A stretch of DNA of 35,463 nucleotides from positions 1 to 35,463 of the forward strand of contig SVKC01000018.1 of the NCBI GenBank assembly GCA_015068655.1. Reading direction: 5' to 3'. This document shows, one piece after another, positions 6,681-13,995 of the stretch; positions within the stretch are counted from its first letter, which is position 1, and each line of letters starts with the position of its first letter. The DNA is from Oscillospiraceae bacterium (lineage in GTDB: Bacteria > Bacillota > Clostridia > Monoglobales > Monoglobaceae). The notes beneath the pieces were generated by a model. The model ran no database searches, was not told where the DNA came from, and was given only the letters and a program-made list of their open reading frames with translations. The translations under genes and the position numbers were made by a program.

Positions 6681-7751
6681 TTAAAGACGGGGCTTTCTGC
6701 GCAGAAAAGACACCATAACCGAAAGAAACAGCAAAACCGCAACGGCAAGAATTATTGATACAAGGGATGACAAGGCTGCTCCAAAGGGTGATGTGAAAAT
6801 TTCTGTTACAAAGGTGTCTGTGTGGAAGGTTTCGGTTGTGACGGGAAAGGCTTTCAACAAGAGATATGTCAACCCGGAGGAAATCAATCCCTGACAAAGC
6901 TTTCCGAGAATGTAGGGCTTCAAAGACAGTCCGTGGGGGGCTGTTATTGCAGATACCTGAAACATAACAGATACGCCTGAAAGAGCAAGAAAAAAGGAAA
7001 TCAAGGGCAGTGTCAGCCTTGATTCAAGCTCCGCAAGAACCTTCAGACCGCCCACAATTTCCACCAGAGGATAAAGAAACGGGTTTCGGGGAAGGGTGCT
7101 TGTGAAAACGGCAAAGAAAATTACAAAACCGCATACCTTCAAAATTGAAAAAACAGAGCTGTCTATTATGCTGCCCAGAGAAAACAGGGCGGCTTTTTTG
7201 TTTGTATCGGCAGAGGGAGGAAGGGTACGGTTGTTTTCGGAAGTACCCTTATAAAATCTGAAAAGAATCCCCGTAAGCACTGCGGCGATTATGTGGGATA
7301 TGTAGAGGTATCTGCCGAGAAGGGGACTTTCGAGATAACTGCAGCCCACAACCCCGATTACAAAAAGAGAGCCTGAATTGTTGCAGAAGGCAAGCATTCT
7401 TTCGGCTTCGGTTTTTGTGCAATGTCCTGACGAATAAAGACTTGCGGCAGTTGCTGCACCTACGGGGTAGCCGCTGAGAATTCCCATAAAAAAGGTTATG
7501 GCACCTGAACCCGGAAGGTTGAAGAGAGGACGCATAATCGGCGACAAAAAGTGACTGCAAAGAGATGAAAAGCCCAGAGCAGACAAAAGCCCGCTGCACA
7601 CAAAAAAGGGGAAAAGAACGGGTATAACTGTCTGTGCGCAGAGAGAAAGAGACTCTCTTGCGGCGGCAAGACAGGGTTCGGGGGAAACAACAAGAAAGGA
7701 TACGAGATAGAGGACAAATCCCGAAAAGAGTATTTTTAAAAATCTTTGCAT
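6681..7751 (-). CDS. ylbJ: Sporulation integral membrane protein YlbJ
   Basis: A polytopic membrane protein of about 356 residues with two nucleoside-recognition (Gate) type repeats. In Bacillus, YlbJ is made in the mother cell and is needed for a proper spore cortex. Family-typical stretches are CAQTVIPVLFPFFVCSGLLS, MRPLFNLPGSGAI, FMGILSGYPVGAATAASLY, and EAERMLAFCNNSGSLFVIG. The start is uncertain: the frame is open to an ATG at 7787, but AAAAGGA lies just before a TTG at 7757 and the ATG at 7751, so I use 7751. The 3' end meets the RAYT remnant. It is divergent from yqfC, another mother-cell sporulation gene. Confidence 0.88.
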   Translation of the reverse strand: MQRFLKILFSGFVLYLVSFLVVSPEPCLAAARESLSLCAQTVIPVLFPFFVCSGLLSALGFSSLCSHFLSPIMRPLFNLPGSGAITFFMGILSGYPVGAATAASLYSSGHCTKTEAERMLAFCNNSGSLFVIGVVGCSYLESPLLGRYLYISHIIAAVLTGILFRFYKGTSENNRTLPPSADTNKKAALFSLGSIIDSSVFSILKVCGFVIFFAVFTSTLPRNPFLYPLVEIVGGLKVLAELESRLTLPLISFFLALSGVSVMFQVSAITAPHGLSLKPYILGKLCQGLISSGLTYLLLKAFPVTTETFHTDTFVTEIFTSPFGAALSSLVSIILAVAVLLFLSVMVSFLRRKPRL

Positions 7752-7833
7752 AATCAAAAAAATCCTTTTTGTTTTATATCTATTCATTAAAAATGGCTTT
7801 TAGGCATAAAATTGAAGAGGCAGGTGATTTTGA

Positions 7834-8133
7834 TTGAGGAAAAAAGAAAAAACGGAAAAAGTAACCCTGCGTGAAAAGGCTGCAGACAAATTCGGTGCAT
7901 CAAAGGAAATTCTTCTGGATATACCGAAGCTTGTGTTTATCGGAAGCCGTGAGGTTACGGTAGAAAACTACAAGAGCATTTCGGAGTATACACCAACACA
8001 CATTGTTCTTGAAGCAAAGCCCGGACAGCTGCGGTTTTCAGGCACTGACCTTGAAATAAGGAGTATAAGCCGTGATATGCTTTTTATTACGGGAAAAATC
8101 GAAAAGACGGAATTTGGAAATGAGGTGCAATAA
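7834..8133 (+). CDS. yqfC: Sporulation protein YqfC
   Basis: A 99-residue protein of the YqfC/YabP-like family that in Bacillus is sigma-E dependent and acts with YqfD in the mother cell. The segment LDIPKLVFIGSREVTVENYK, followed by SISEYTPTHIVLEAKPGQLRF (split at EY), is the family core. The start is a TTG, supported by AGGTGA (7822-7827) 6 nt upstream. The stop overlaps the yqfD start by one base (TAATG), indicating coupling. CATAAAAT at 7805-7812 resembles a sigma-E -10 element, but I see no convincing -35. Confidence 0.88.
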   Translation: MRKKEKTEKVTLREKAADKFGASKEILLDIPKLVFIGSREVTVENYKSISEYTPTHIVLEAKPGQLRFSGTDLEIRSISRDMLFITGKIEKTEFGNEVQ

Positions 8134-9350
8134 TGTCTCCTGAACGCTTGGCAGGAAGTGTACGAGGTTATGTGGAAATCTGTGCGGACGGGTATTTTTG
8201 TGAGAGATTTCTGAACATCTGTATACATCGGGAGATTTTTCTCTGGGATGTCCGCAGACTTGGAGAAAACCGCATTTGTGCTTGTATCGGTATAGAAGAT
8301 TTCAAGCGGTTGCGCAGTGTAGCTACGAAAACAAAAACAAGGGTGAGAATAACAAAACGTGTTGGATTGCCTTTTTTTCTGCACCGTTACCGAAAACGCA
8401 AGGCGTTGATTGCCGGTTGTGCGTTGTTTTTTTTGATATTGTGGTATCTTTCCACCCATATTGTGGGGATTGATATTACGGGCAATGAGCGCATAACTCC
8501 GGCGAAAATCCTTCGGGAGCTGAAAGGTGCGGGCTTGTCCTATGGTGTATCGGTGAAAAAGGTTGACAGAAGCCATGTGCGAAACCGTCTTATGACAGAA
8601 CTGGATGACCTTGCATGGGTGGGAATAAACATAAAGGGTTCCCGTGCTTATATTGAGGTGAAGGAACGTCTTGATACCTTCATTGAGCCTGACAGAACTG
8701 TACCTTGTGATATTGTGGCGGAGAGGAGCGGAACGGTGAAGCTTCTTGAAGTGAAAAACGGACAGACTATGGTGAAGACGGGACAGTATGTTGAGGAAGG
8801 CGACCTTCTGGTGAGTGGTGTTGTTGACAGCGACAAAGTGGGCATAAGGTATGTTCATTCTTACGGCGAAATCTATGCAGAAACAATTTTTGAAAAATCA
8901 GGGGAATATACTCTTGAATATATTGAAAAAATATATACGGGAAAGGAAAAAAATCGGTACAAAGCTTCGGTTATGGGGAAAAGCTTCAACTTATTCCTGA
9001 GAGACAATCAGCCCTTTGAGTATTCGGATTGCAAGGAGACCCAAAGGGAATACAGACTTCCTTTTGATGCAATTCCGTCTCTTTTTGTGGAGGAGCGAAA
9101 ATTTTTGGAATATGTTCCCCAAAAAAAGAAAAGAAGTCTTGAAGAAACAGTAAAGCTTGGGGAGAAGGAGCTTATGGCAGAGCTTGACAAGGAAGTCCCT
9201 GACGATGCAGAGATAACAGATAAAAAAACCTTGTTTTCACAAAAGGGAAAAAACAAGGTGGAGATTACGGTGAAATATGTATGCAATCAAGATATTGCAG
9301 GACAAAGAACAATTGACAAAACCGAGAATTTGGAGTATGATGTAGAGTAG
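8133..9350 (+). CDS. yqfD: Sporulation protein YqfD
   Basis: YqfD is a mother-cell membrane protein needed for efficient sporulation (also known as SpoIV-type YqfD). The 405 residues contain one clear membrane helix at about 90-107 (ALIAGCALFFLILWYLSTHI), followed by the extracytoplasmic IVGIDITGNERITPAKILRE domain, resembling the small POTRA-like fold seen in FtsQ-type proteins. Family-typical DLAWVGINIKGSRAYIEVKE follows. Adjacent to yqfC and upstream of phoH, as in most Firmicutes. The ATG overlaps the yqfC stop. Confidence 0.92.
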   Translation: MSPERLAGSVRGYVEICADGYFCERFLNICIHREIFLWDVRRLGENRICACIGIEDFKRLRSVATKTKTRVRITKRVGLPFFLHRYRKRKALIAGCALFFLILWYLSTHIVGIDITGNERITPAKILRELKGAGLSYGVSVKKVDRSHVRNRLMTELDDLAWVGINIKGSRAYIEVKERLDTFIEPDRTVPCDIVAERSGTVKLLEVKNGQTMVKTGQYVEEGDLLVSGVVDSDKVGIRYVHSYGEIYAETIFEKSGEYTLEYIEKIYTGKEKNRYKASVMGKSFNLFLRDNQPFEYSDCKETQREYRLPFDAIPSLFVEERKFLEYVPQKKKRSLEETVKLGEKELMAELDKEVPDDAEITDKKTLFSQKGKNKVEITVKYVCNQDIAGQRTIDKTENLEYDVE

Positions 9351-9397
9351 AGAAATAATATTGAAAAAACGAAAGAAACCAAGGAAGGACACCTTTT

Positions 9398-10414
9398 ATG
9401 GAACGGCATATTGAAGTTGAAAGAATGGAAATCCTGATAAACCTTTTCGGGAATTTTGATGAAAATATAAGGCTTATTGAAAAGACCTATGACGTTGCGG
9501 TAATCAACCGCGGCTCAGAGATTAAGGTCGGCGGTGAGCCTGACAATGTGGACAAGGCCACAAGAGTTATCAACAACCTTCTTGCTATGGCACACAGCGG
9601 TACTGCTATTGGCGAACAGGAGGTTCGTTATGTTATGTCCCAGATTGACGAAGGAAACGAGGAGGAGCTTGGCACTTTGGGTCAGGACTGTGTTTGTATT
9701 ACCTCAAGAGGAACACCAATACGTGCAAAAACTCTCGGTCAGAAGAAATACATCTCTGCTATTGAGAAGAATCCTATTGTTTTCGGAATCGGTCCTGCGG
9801 GTACGGGAAAGACTTATCTTGCTGTGGCAATGGCGGTGAAGGCTTTCAAGAGCAAGGAGGTCAACAAGATTATTCTGACACGTCCCGCTGTTGAAGCAGG
9901 GGAGTCTCTGGGCTTTCTTCCCGGAGATATGCAGGACAAGGTTGACCCTTATTTGCGACCGCTTTATGACGCCCTTGGGGATATGCTGGGCGGCGAGGCT
10001 TTCCACAAGAATATTGAGCGTGGACTTATTGAGGTTGCACCTCTTGCTTATATGAGAGGAAGAACCCTTGATGATGCGTTCATTATCCTTGACGAAGCCC
10101 AGAACACCACTCCCGAACAGATGAAAATGTTCCTTACAAGAATGGGTTTCTCGTCAAAAATTGTTGTTACCGGTGATGTGACCCAGATTGACCTTCCCAG
10201 AGACAAAAAATCAGGGCTTCGGGATGCGGAGATTGTTCTCAAAAATGTTGAGGGCATTGAGTTTATGTATCTCAGCGAGGCGGATGTTGTGAGACATCCT
10301 CTTGTACAGAAGATTGTCAAGGCTTATGAACGGAAAACCATTGAACGTGAGCGGATTCAAAAAAATAATATGAGTAAAGCGAGACACGGAAATGAAGGTA
10401 GCTATCAGAAATAA
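9398..10414 (+). CDS. phoH: PhoH-family ATPase
   Basis: A cytoplasmic P-loop ATPase of the PhoH/YbeZ family, linked to RNA metabolism and commonly encoded beside YbeY. An N-terminal KH-like segment (about 1-65) precedes the ATPase domain. Walker A is GPAGTGKT (residues 132-139), Walker B is FIILDEAQN, and the family motif ARPAVEAGESLGFLPGDM appears as TRPAVEAGESLGFLPGDM. GDVTQIDLPR is the sensor-like segment. AAGGAAGGA lies upstream of the ATG. Its last 23 nt overlap ybeY. The physiological substrate is not established for this family. Confidence 0.95.
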   Translation: MERHIEVERMEILINLFGNFDENIRLIEKTYDVAVINRGSEIKVGGEPDNVDKATRVINNLLAMAHSGTAIGEQEVRYVMSQIDEGNEEELGTLGQDCVCITSRGTPIRAKTLGQKKYISAIEKNPIVFGIGPAGTGKTYLAVAMAVKAFKSKEVNKIILTRPAVEAGESLGFLPGDMQDKVDPYLRPLYDALGDMLGGEAFHKNIERGLIEVAPLAYMRGRTLDDAFIILDEAQNTTPEQMKMFLTRMGFSSKIVVTGDVTQIDLPRDKKSGLRDAEIVLKNVEGIEFMYLSEADVVRHPLVQKIVKAYERKTIERERIQKNNMSKARHGNEGSYQK

Positions 10415-10883
10415 TCAGAAAAAATTCAAGGTGACAAAGGAGCTTCGTGACCTTTGCAGAGCGGCGGTGGGTGCGGCTCTTGAATATATGGATTTTGAGT
10501 TCGGCAAAAAGGCGGAAATCAGCCTTATGTTCACCAATGATGAGGAAATCCGTGAGCTCAACCGTGAACACCGGAATATTGACAGGGCTACGGATGTCTT
10601 GTCCTTCCCTCTTCTTGAATATGATGAGGAAGGCAATATTTTGGAGGAATGCAAGGAGTTTACACCCAATGGTGAATTGTTTCTGGGAGATATTGTTATA
10701 TCTCTTGAAAGGGCAGCGGCTCAGGCGGAGGAATACGGTCATTCCTTTGAACGTGAGGTGGGTTTTCTCACAGTTCACTCTATGCTGCATCTTTTCGGTT
10801 ATGACCATATGACTCCTGAAGACGAGGAGGAGATGTTCGGCTATCAGGAGGATATTTTGAAAGAAATGGGGCTTTTGAGATGA
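10392..10883 (+). CDS. ybeY: Endoribonuclease YbeY (rRNA maturation)
   Basis: A single-strand-specific zinc endoribonuclease that acts in 16S rRNA 3'-end processing and ribosome quality control. The metal site HSMLHLFGYDH (HX3HX5H) is intact near residues 129-139. The RATDVLSFPL and GELFLGDIVIS motifs are typical. At 163 residues it is normal length. It overlaps phoH upstream by 23 nt and dgkA downstream by 4 nt (ATGA), so the three are translationally linked. In many Firmicutes a yqfF (pgpH) gene sits between phoH and ybeY; it is absent here. Confidence 0.96.
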   Translation: MKVAIRNNQKKFKVTKELRDLCRAAVGAALEYMDFEFGKKAEISLMFTNDEEIRELNREHRNIDRATDVLSFPLLEYDEEGNILEECKEFTPNGELFLGDIVISLERAAAQAEEYGHSFEREVGFLTVHSMLHLFGYDHMTPEDEEEMFGYQEDILKEMGLLR

Positions 10884-11332
10884 AAAAGCTTTGCAGAAGC
10901 TTTGGGTTTGCCTTCTGCGGACTTGTGAGTGCCGTAAAAAATGAACGGAACTTCAGAACACATCTTGTTGCTATGGCAACGGTTATATATTTTTCGGCGG
11001 TTTACGGTATCGAAAAGTGGGAGGCGGTGTGTCTTTCGGCAATGATTGCTCTTGTGCTTGCTGCCGAGCTTTTCAATACAGCCATTGAGGCGGTGGTGGA
11101 TATTGCATCACCTGAAAAAAATCCTCTTGCAAGGATTGCAAAGGATTCCGCCGCAGGAGCGGTGCTTGTTTTTGCTATTGCATCTGTTGCTGTTGCGGTT
11201 TTTGTGTTTTCTGAGTCTCAGGGGTGGAAAAGGGTTTTTGAATATATCAAGGAAAATTACGGTTATGTTACAGCCTTTGCGGCGCTTGGCACGGGCTTTA
11301 TATTTTTCAGAACAAAGGAGAAAAAACAATGA
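10880..11332 (+). CDS. dgkA: Diacylglycerol/undecaprenol kinase
   Basis: A small membrane kinase of the DgkA family; in Gram-positive bacteria the enzyme mainly phosphorylates undecaprenol, returning lipid carrier to cell-wall synthesis. The conserved NERNFRTHLVA and the active-site stretch AAELFNTAIEAVVD (Glu and Asn ligands for Mg-ATP) are present, as is AKDSAAGAVL. Three or four membrane helices are visible; with 150 residues it is slightly longer than the usual 125, through a C-terminal hydrophobic extension (YVTAFAALGTGFIFF). It overlaps ybeY by 4 nt and era by 4 nt. Confidence 0.93.
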   Translation: MKKLCRSFGFAFCGLVSAVKNERNFRTHLVAMATVIYFSAVYGIEKWEAVCLSAMIALVLAAELFNTAIEAVVDIASPEKNPLARIAKDSAAGAVLVFAIASVAVAVFVFSESQGWKRVFEYIKENYGYVTAFAALGTGFIFFRTKEKKQ

Positions 11333-12213
11333 AATCCGGATTTGTTGCAATTACAGGGAGACCGAATGCAGGAAAGTCTACCCTTATGAATAAGATTATC
11401 GGTGAGAAGGTGGCGATTGTTTCAAACAAGCCCCAGACCACAAGAACAAAAATTCTCGGCGTTCACACACAGGATGACTGTCAGGTTGTGCTTATTGACA
11501 CGCCCGGAATTCACAAGCCCCACAACAAGCTGGGCGAAAAAATGGAAAAGTATATTTATACAGCAACACAGGACATTGATGTGCTGCTGTATGTTGTGGA
11601 TTGCAACCTTCACGAAAATGAGTATGAGAAGGAAAAACGTGCCCTTGAAGGCTTGAAGAAAGGCAATACGCCTGTTGTTCTGGTTGTGAACAAGATTGAC
11701 ACTGTCCCGAAGCTGAACCTTCTTCCTGTACTGGACAGGCTCAAGGAGCTTTATGACTTTCACGGGATTGTTCCCGTTTCGGCACAGAAGGGCGCAAATG
11801 TGGATTTGCTTATTGATGAAATCAAAAAGCTTCTCCCTGAAGGCCCTCAGTTCTTCCCCGGTGATGTCATAACAGACCAGCCAGAGAGGCAGATTGTTGC
11901 GGAGTTTATTCGTGAAAAGACTTTGAGACTGCTCAATCAGGAAATTCCTCACGGTGTTGCGGTTGAAATCGAAAGAATGAAGAAGCGTGACAATGGGACT
12001 TATGAGATACTGGCGGCAATTTATTGCGAGCGACAGAGCCACAAGGCAATTATAATCGGGAAAAAAGGCGAAAAGCTCAAGGAAATTGGCAGCCGTGCAA
12101 GACAGGATATTGAACGGTTTCTTTCCTCAAAGGTTTATCTGGAGCTTTGGGTGAAGGTCAAGGAGGACTGGCGCAACAAGGAAGCATTTATGAATACCAT
12201 TGGGTTTGAGTAA
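11329..12213 (+). CDS. era: GTPase Era
   Basis: An essential ribosome-assembly GTPase that binds the 3' end of 16S rRNA. G1 is GRPNAGKST (residues 10-18), G2 lies in PQTTRTKI, G3 is DTPGIHKPHNKLG, and G4 is NKID. The C-terminal KH domain includes IIIGKKGEKLKEIGSRARQD and VYLELWVKVKEDWR. The 294-residue length is standard. The ATG overlaps the dgkA end (ATGA), so the phoH-ybeY-dgkA-era run is one tightly coupled unit focused on ribosome maturation and envelope lipid recycling. Confidence 0.97.
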   Translation: MKSGFVAITGRPNAGKSTLMNKIIGEKVAIVSNKPQTTRTKILGVHTQDDCQVVLIDTPGIHKPHNKLGEKMEKYIYTATQDIDVLLYVVDCNLHENEYEKEKRALEGLKKGNTPVVLVVNKIDTVPKLNLLPVLDRLKELYDFHGIVPVSAQKGANVDLLIDEIKKLLPEGPQFFPGDVITDQPERQIVAEFIREKTLRLLNQEIPHGVAVEIERMKKRDNGTYEILAAIYCERQSHKAIIIGKKGEKLKEIGSRARQDIERFLSSKVYLELWVKVKEDWRNKEAFMNTIGFE

Positions 12214-12288
12214 AGAACGGAATGGTTAAATGTTACAGTATTATACGGCAGGCTTTTTCTCAAAATATATATAACGGAGGAAAAGCTT

Positions 12289-12456
12289 ATGGGAAAATTA
12301 TCGGATTTAGCATGGAAAGTATTTGAAAAAACCGGCGGCGTAAAGGAATACTTGAAATACAGAACGGTTTCGGAAATGACACAGGATAGCGAGGTTGGTG
12401 GTGAGCTTGGGGCTTTTGAAGACCGCAGGAATAGTAACAAAAACCACAAAATTTAG
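12289..12456 (+). CDS. yqzL: YqzL-like small protein
   Basis: A 55-residue reading frame with GGAGG 8 nt before its ATG. The N-terminus LSDLAWKVFEKTGGVKEYL resembles YqzL, the short protein of unknown role usually found between era and recO in Firmicutes. The remaining 30 residues are polar and poorly conserved. Its last 62 nt lie over the 5' end of recO in another frame, which suggests recO translation depends on passage of ribosomes through yqzL. Function unknown. Confidence 0.72.
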   Translation: MGKLSDLAWKVFEKTGGVKEYLKYRTVSEMTQDSEVGGELGAFEDRRNSNKNHKI

Positions 12457-13165
12457 CGAAACAAGCCTTATTGTTACCATAATCACAAAGGATTTCGGAA
12501 AAATTTCGGCAATCGCTAACAATGCCAGAAGCCCCAGGTCACAATTGCGGATGGGGCTTCAGCTTTTTGCGTACAGTGAAATTGTTGTTTTTGAGGGGAA
12601 GAGCCGTACGGGGTTGTATAAGATTAACGAGATTTCGCTGCTTGAAAGCTTTTCTTCTATAAGAACCTCCCTCGAAAAGCTGGCATATGCCTCTTATTTT
12701 GCGGAGGTAGCAAATGAAGCTGTTGCGGAAAACTCTCCCGATGATGAAATTATGAGACTTCTTCTCAATACCCTTTTTGCTCTGGACCGTGACCTTTGTC
12801 CAATGTCGAAAACAAAGACGGTTTTTGAATGGCGTGTTGCGGCGGCGGCAGGTTATGAGCCTGATGCCACAGCCTGTGTGACCTGCGGAAAAACGGACGG
12901 CGAAATGCTTTTGTCTTTTTCTGAGGGTGAAGTGTTTTGCGAACAGTGCGGAGCTTCCGTGGGAGGTTGTTTTCGTATTTCAGAGGGGATGCGGAAAATT
13001 ATAAGATACATCTGCGAAGCGGAAAGCAAGAAAATTTTCTCCTTTGATGCAGGTGAGAGTACCCTTGATTATCTGGGTGAGCTTGGAGAGAGGTACATAC
13101 AGACGCAGTTTGACAAAAAGTTCCCGACCCTTGATTATTTGAAAAAGGTTTTGAAACCATTTTAG
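12395..13165 (+). CDS. recO: DNA repair protein RecO
   Basis: RecO works with RecR and RecF in loading RecA onto SSB-coated DNA. The N-terminal OB fold begins LLKTAGIVTKTTKFSETSLI and continues with ITKDFGKISAIANNARSPRS. The four-Cys zinc motif CVTCGKTDG...CEQCGAS is present in the middle. With about 250 residues it is full length. The exact start is unclear: TTG 12395, GTG 12398, GTG 12401 and TTG 12407 are all possible; GCGAGG at 12389-12394 best fits GTG 12401. All of them lie inside yqzL. Confidence 0.92.
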   Translation: MVVSLGLLKTAGIVTKTTKFSETSLIVTIITKDFGKISAIANNARSPRSQLRMGLQLFAYSEIVVFEGKSRTGLYKINEISLLESFSSIRTSLEKLAYASYFAEVANEAVAENSPDDEIMRLLLNTLFALDRDLCPMSKTKTVFEWRVAAAAGYEPDATACVTCGKTDGEMLLSFSEGEVFCEQCGASVGGCFRISEGMRKIIRYICEAESKKIFSFDAGESTLDYLGELGERYIQTQFDKKFPTLDYLKKVLKPF

Positions 13166-13217
13166 GGAGCGGTATCATCGACGACTTGGTTGAATTATTG
13201 AACATTGAGGGATTGTT

Positions 13218-13886
13218 ATGAAAGAAAGAATAATTGAGTTTTTAAAACAAAATGGAATAACAGAGGTGGGCTTTTGTACTCTTGATAAAGAGAAAAACCC
13301 CTTTGGCTTGGGCTATGCAATTTCTTATGCTGTGCCCCTTTCGAAGGCTGTTGTTGACGGCATAACGGACGAGCCTACCCATACATATTTTCACCATTAT
13401 CGGACGGTGAACACCTTTATTGACAATACTTCGTTGAAGCTTGGACTTATGCTGGCGTCGGAGGGCTATGATTATGCGGCAATTCCTGCATCCCAGTCGG
13501 TAAACGGCTTGCAGGCGGTTTTTTCACACAAGTACGCGGCAGCTCTTTCGGGGCTTGGAACAGTCGGCAAAAGCGGTTTGTTTCTGTCCGAAAAGTTTGG
13601 TCCGAGAGTGAGACTTGGGACAATACTGACAGACTATCCTTTTGAGGTAACAAATGCAGTGCCAAAGTCAATCTGCGGTGACTGCCGTCTTTGTGTTGAT
13701 GCCTGCCCTGCCATGGCAATCCGTGGTACGGAGTGGAAGCCGGGGGATGAGCGTGATGTGATAATTGATGCAAAGGCTTGCAGTGATTATATGAAAAAAG
13801 CATTTCAACATATTGGCAGAGGTGCGGTGTGCGGGATTTGTATGAAGGTATGTCCGTTAGGCAAAAAAACAAAGCAAAACAGGTAA
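13218..13886 (+). CDS. QueG-like 4Fe-4S double-cluster protein
   Basis: A 222-residue protein related to the C-terminal part of epoxyqueuosine reductase. Two ferredoxin-type clusters are predicted: CGDCRLCVDACP, and a second set from CSDY and CGICMKVCP near the C-terminus. The upstream segment SGLGTVGKSGLFLSEKFGPR, followed by VRLGTILTD, is the conserved GxxGxxGlL..p..Gs...lg.ilTd pattern. QueG itself is about 380 residues with a cobalamin-binding N-terminal domain, much of which is shorter here, so this is more likely one of the QueG-like reductases of unknown substrate common in Clostridia. It follows recO by about 50 nt and may share its transcript. Confidence 0.82.
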   Translation: MKERIIEFLKQNGITEVGFCTLDKEKNPFGLGYAISYAVPLSKAVVDGITDEPTHTYFHHYRTVNTFIDNTSLKLGLMLASEGYDYAAIPASQSVNGLQAVFSHKYAAALSGLGTVGKSGLFLSEKFGPRVRLGTILTDYPFEVTNAVPKSICGDCRLCVDACPAMAIRGTEWKPGDERDVIIDAKACSDYMKKAFQHIGRGAVCGICMKVCPLGKKTKQNR

Positions 13887-13912
13887 AAGCCGTATAATAT
13901 GTCGGTTTTGTG

Positions 13913-13941
13913 TTGACTAATCCCGAAAAAAATGGTAAAAT
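13913..13941 (+). promoter_or_regulatory. Promoter of alaS
   Basis: TTGACT (13913-13918) and TAAAAT (13936-13941) with a 17-nt spacer. The leader to the alaS ATG is only about 48 nt and holds no T-box, unlike aspS in this window. Confidence 0.75.
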
Positions 13942-13995
13942 AATAAGATATTTAATTAGTTGAAAATAAAATTTATATAGAGAGGCTGTAAAATT

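Noticed and set aside
7968-8858. Long minus-strand frame (296 codons) opposite yqfC/yqfD
   Set aside because: yqfC and yqfD on the plus strand are recognised and have ribosome sites and coupling; the opposite frame shows no family features.
13942-13995. T-box leader for alaS
   Set aside because: The leader is only about 48 nt and lacks the GGGTGG-type antiterminator sequence.
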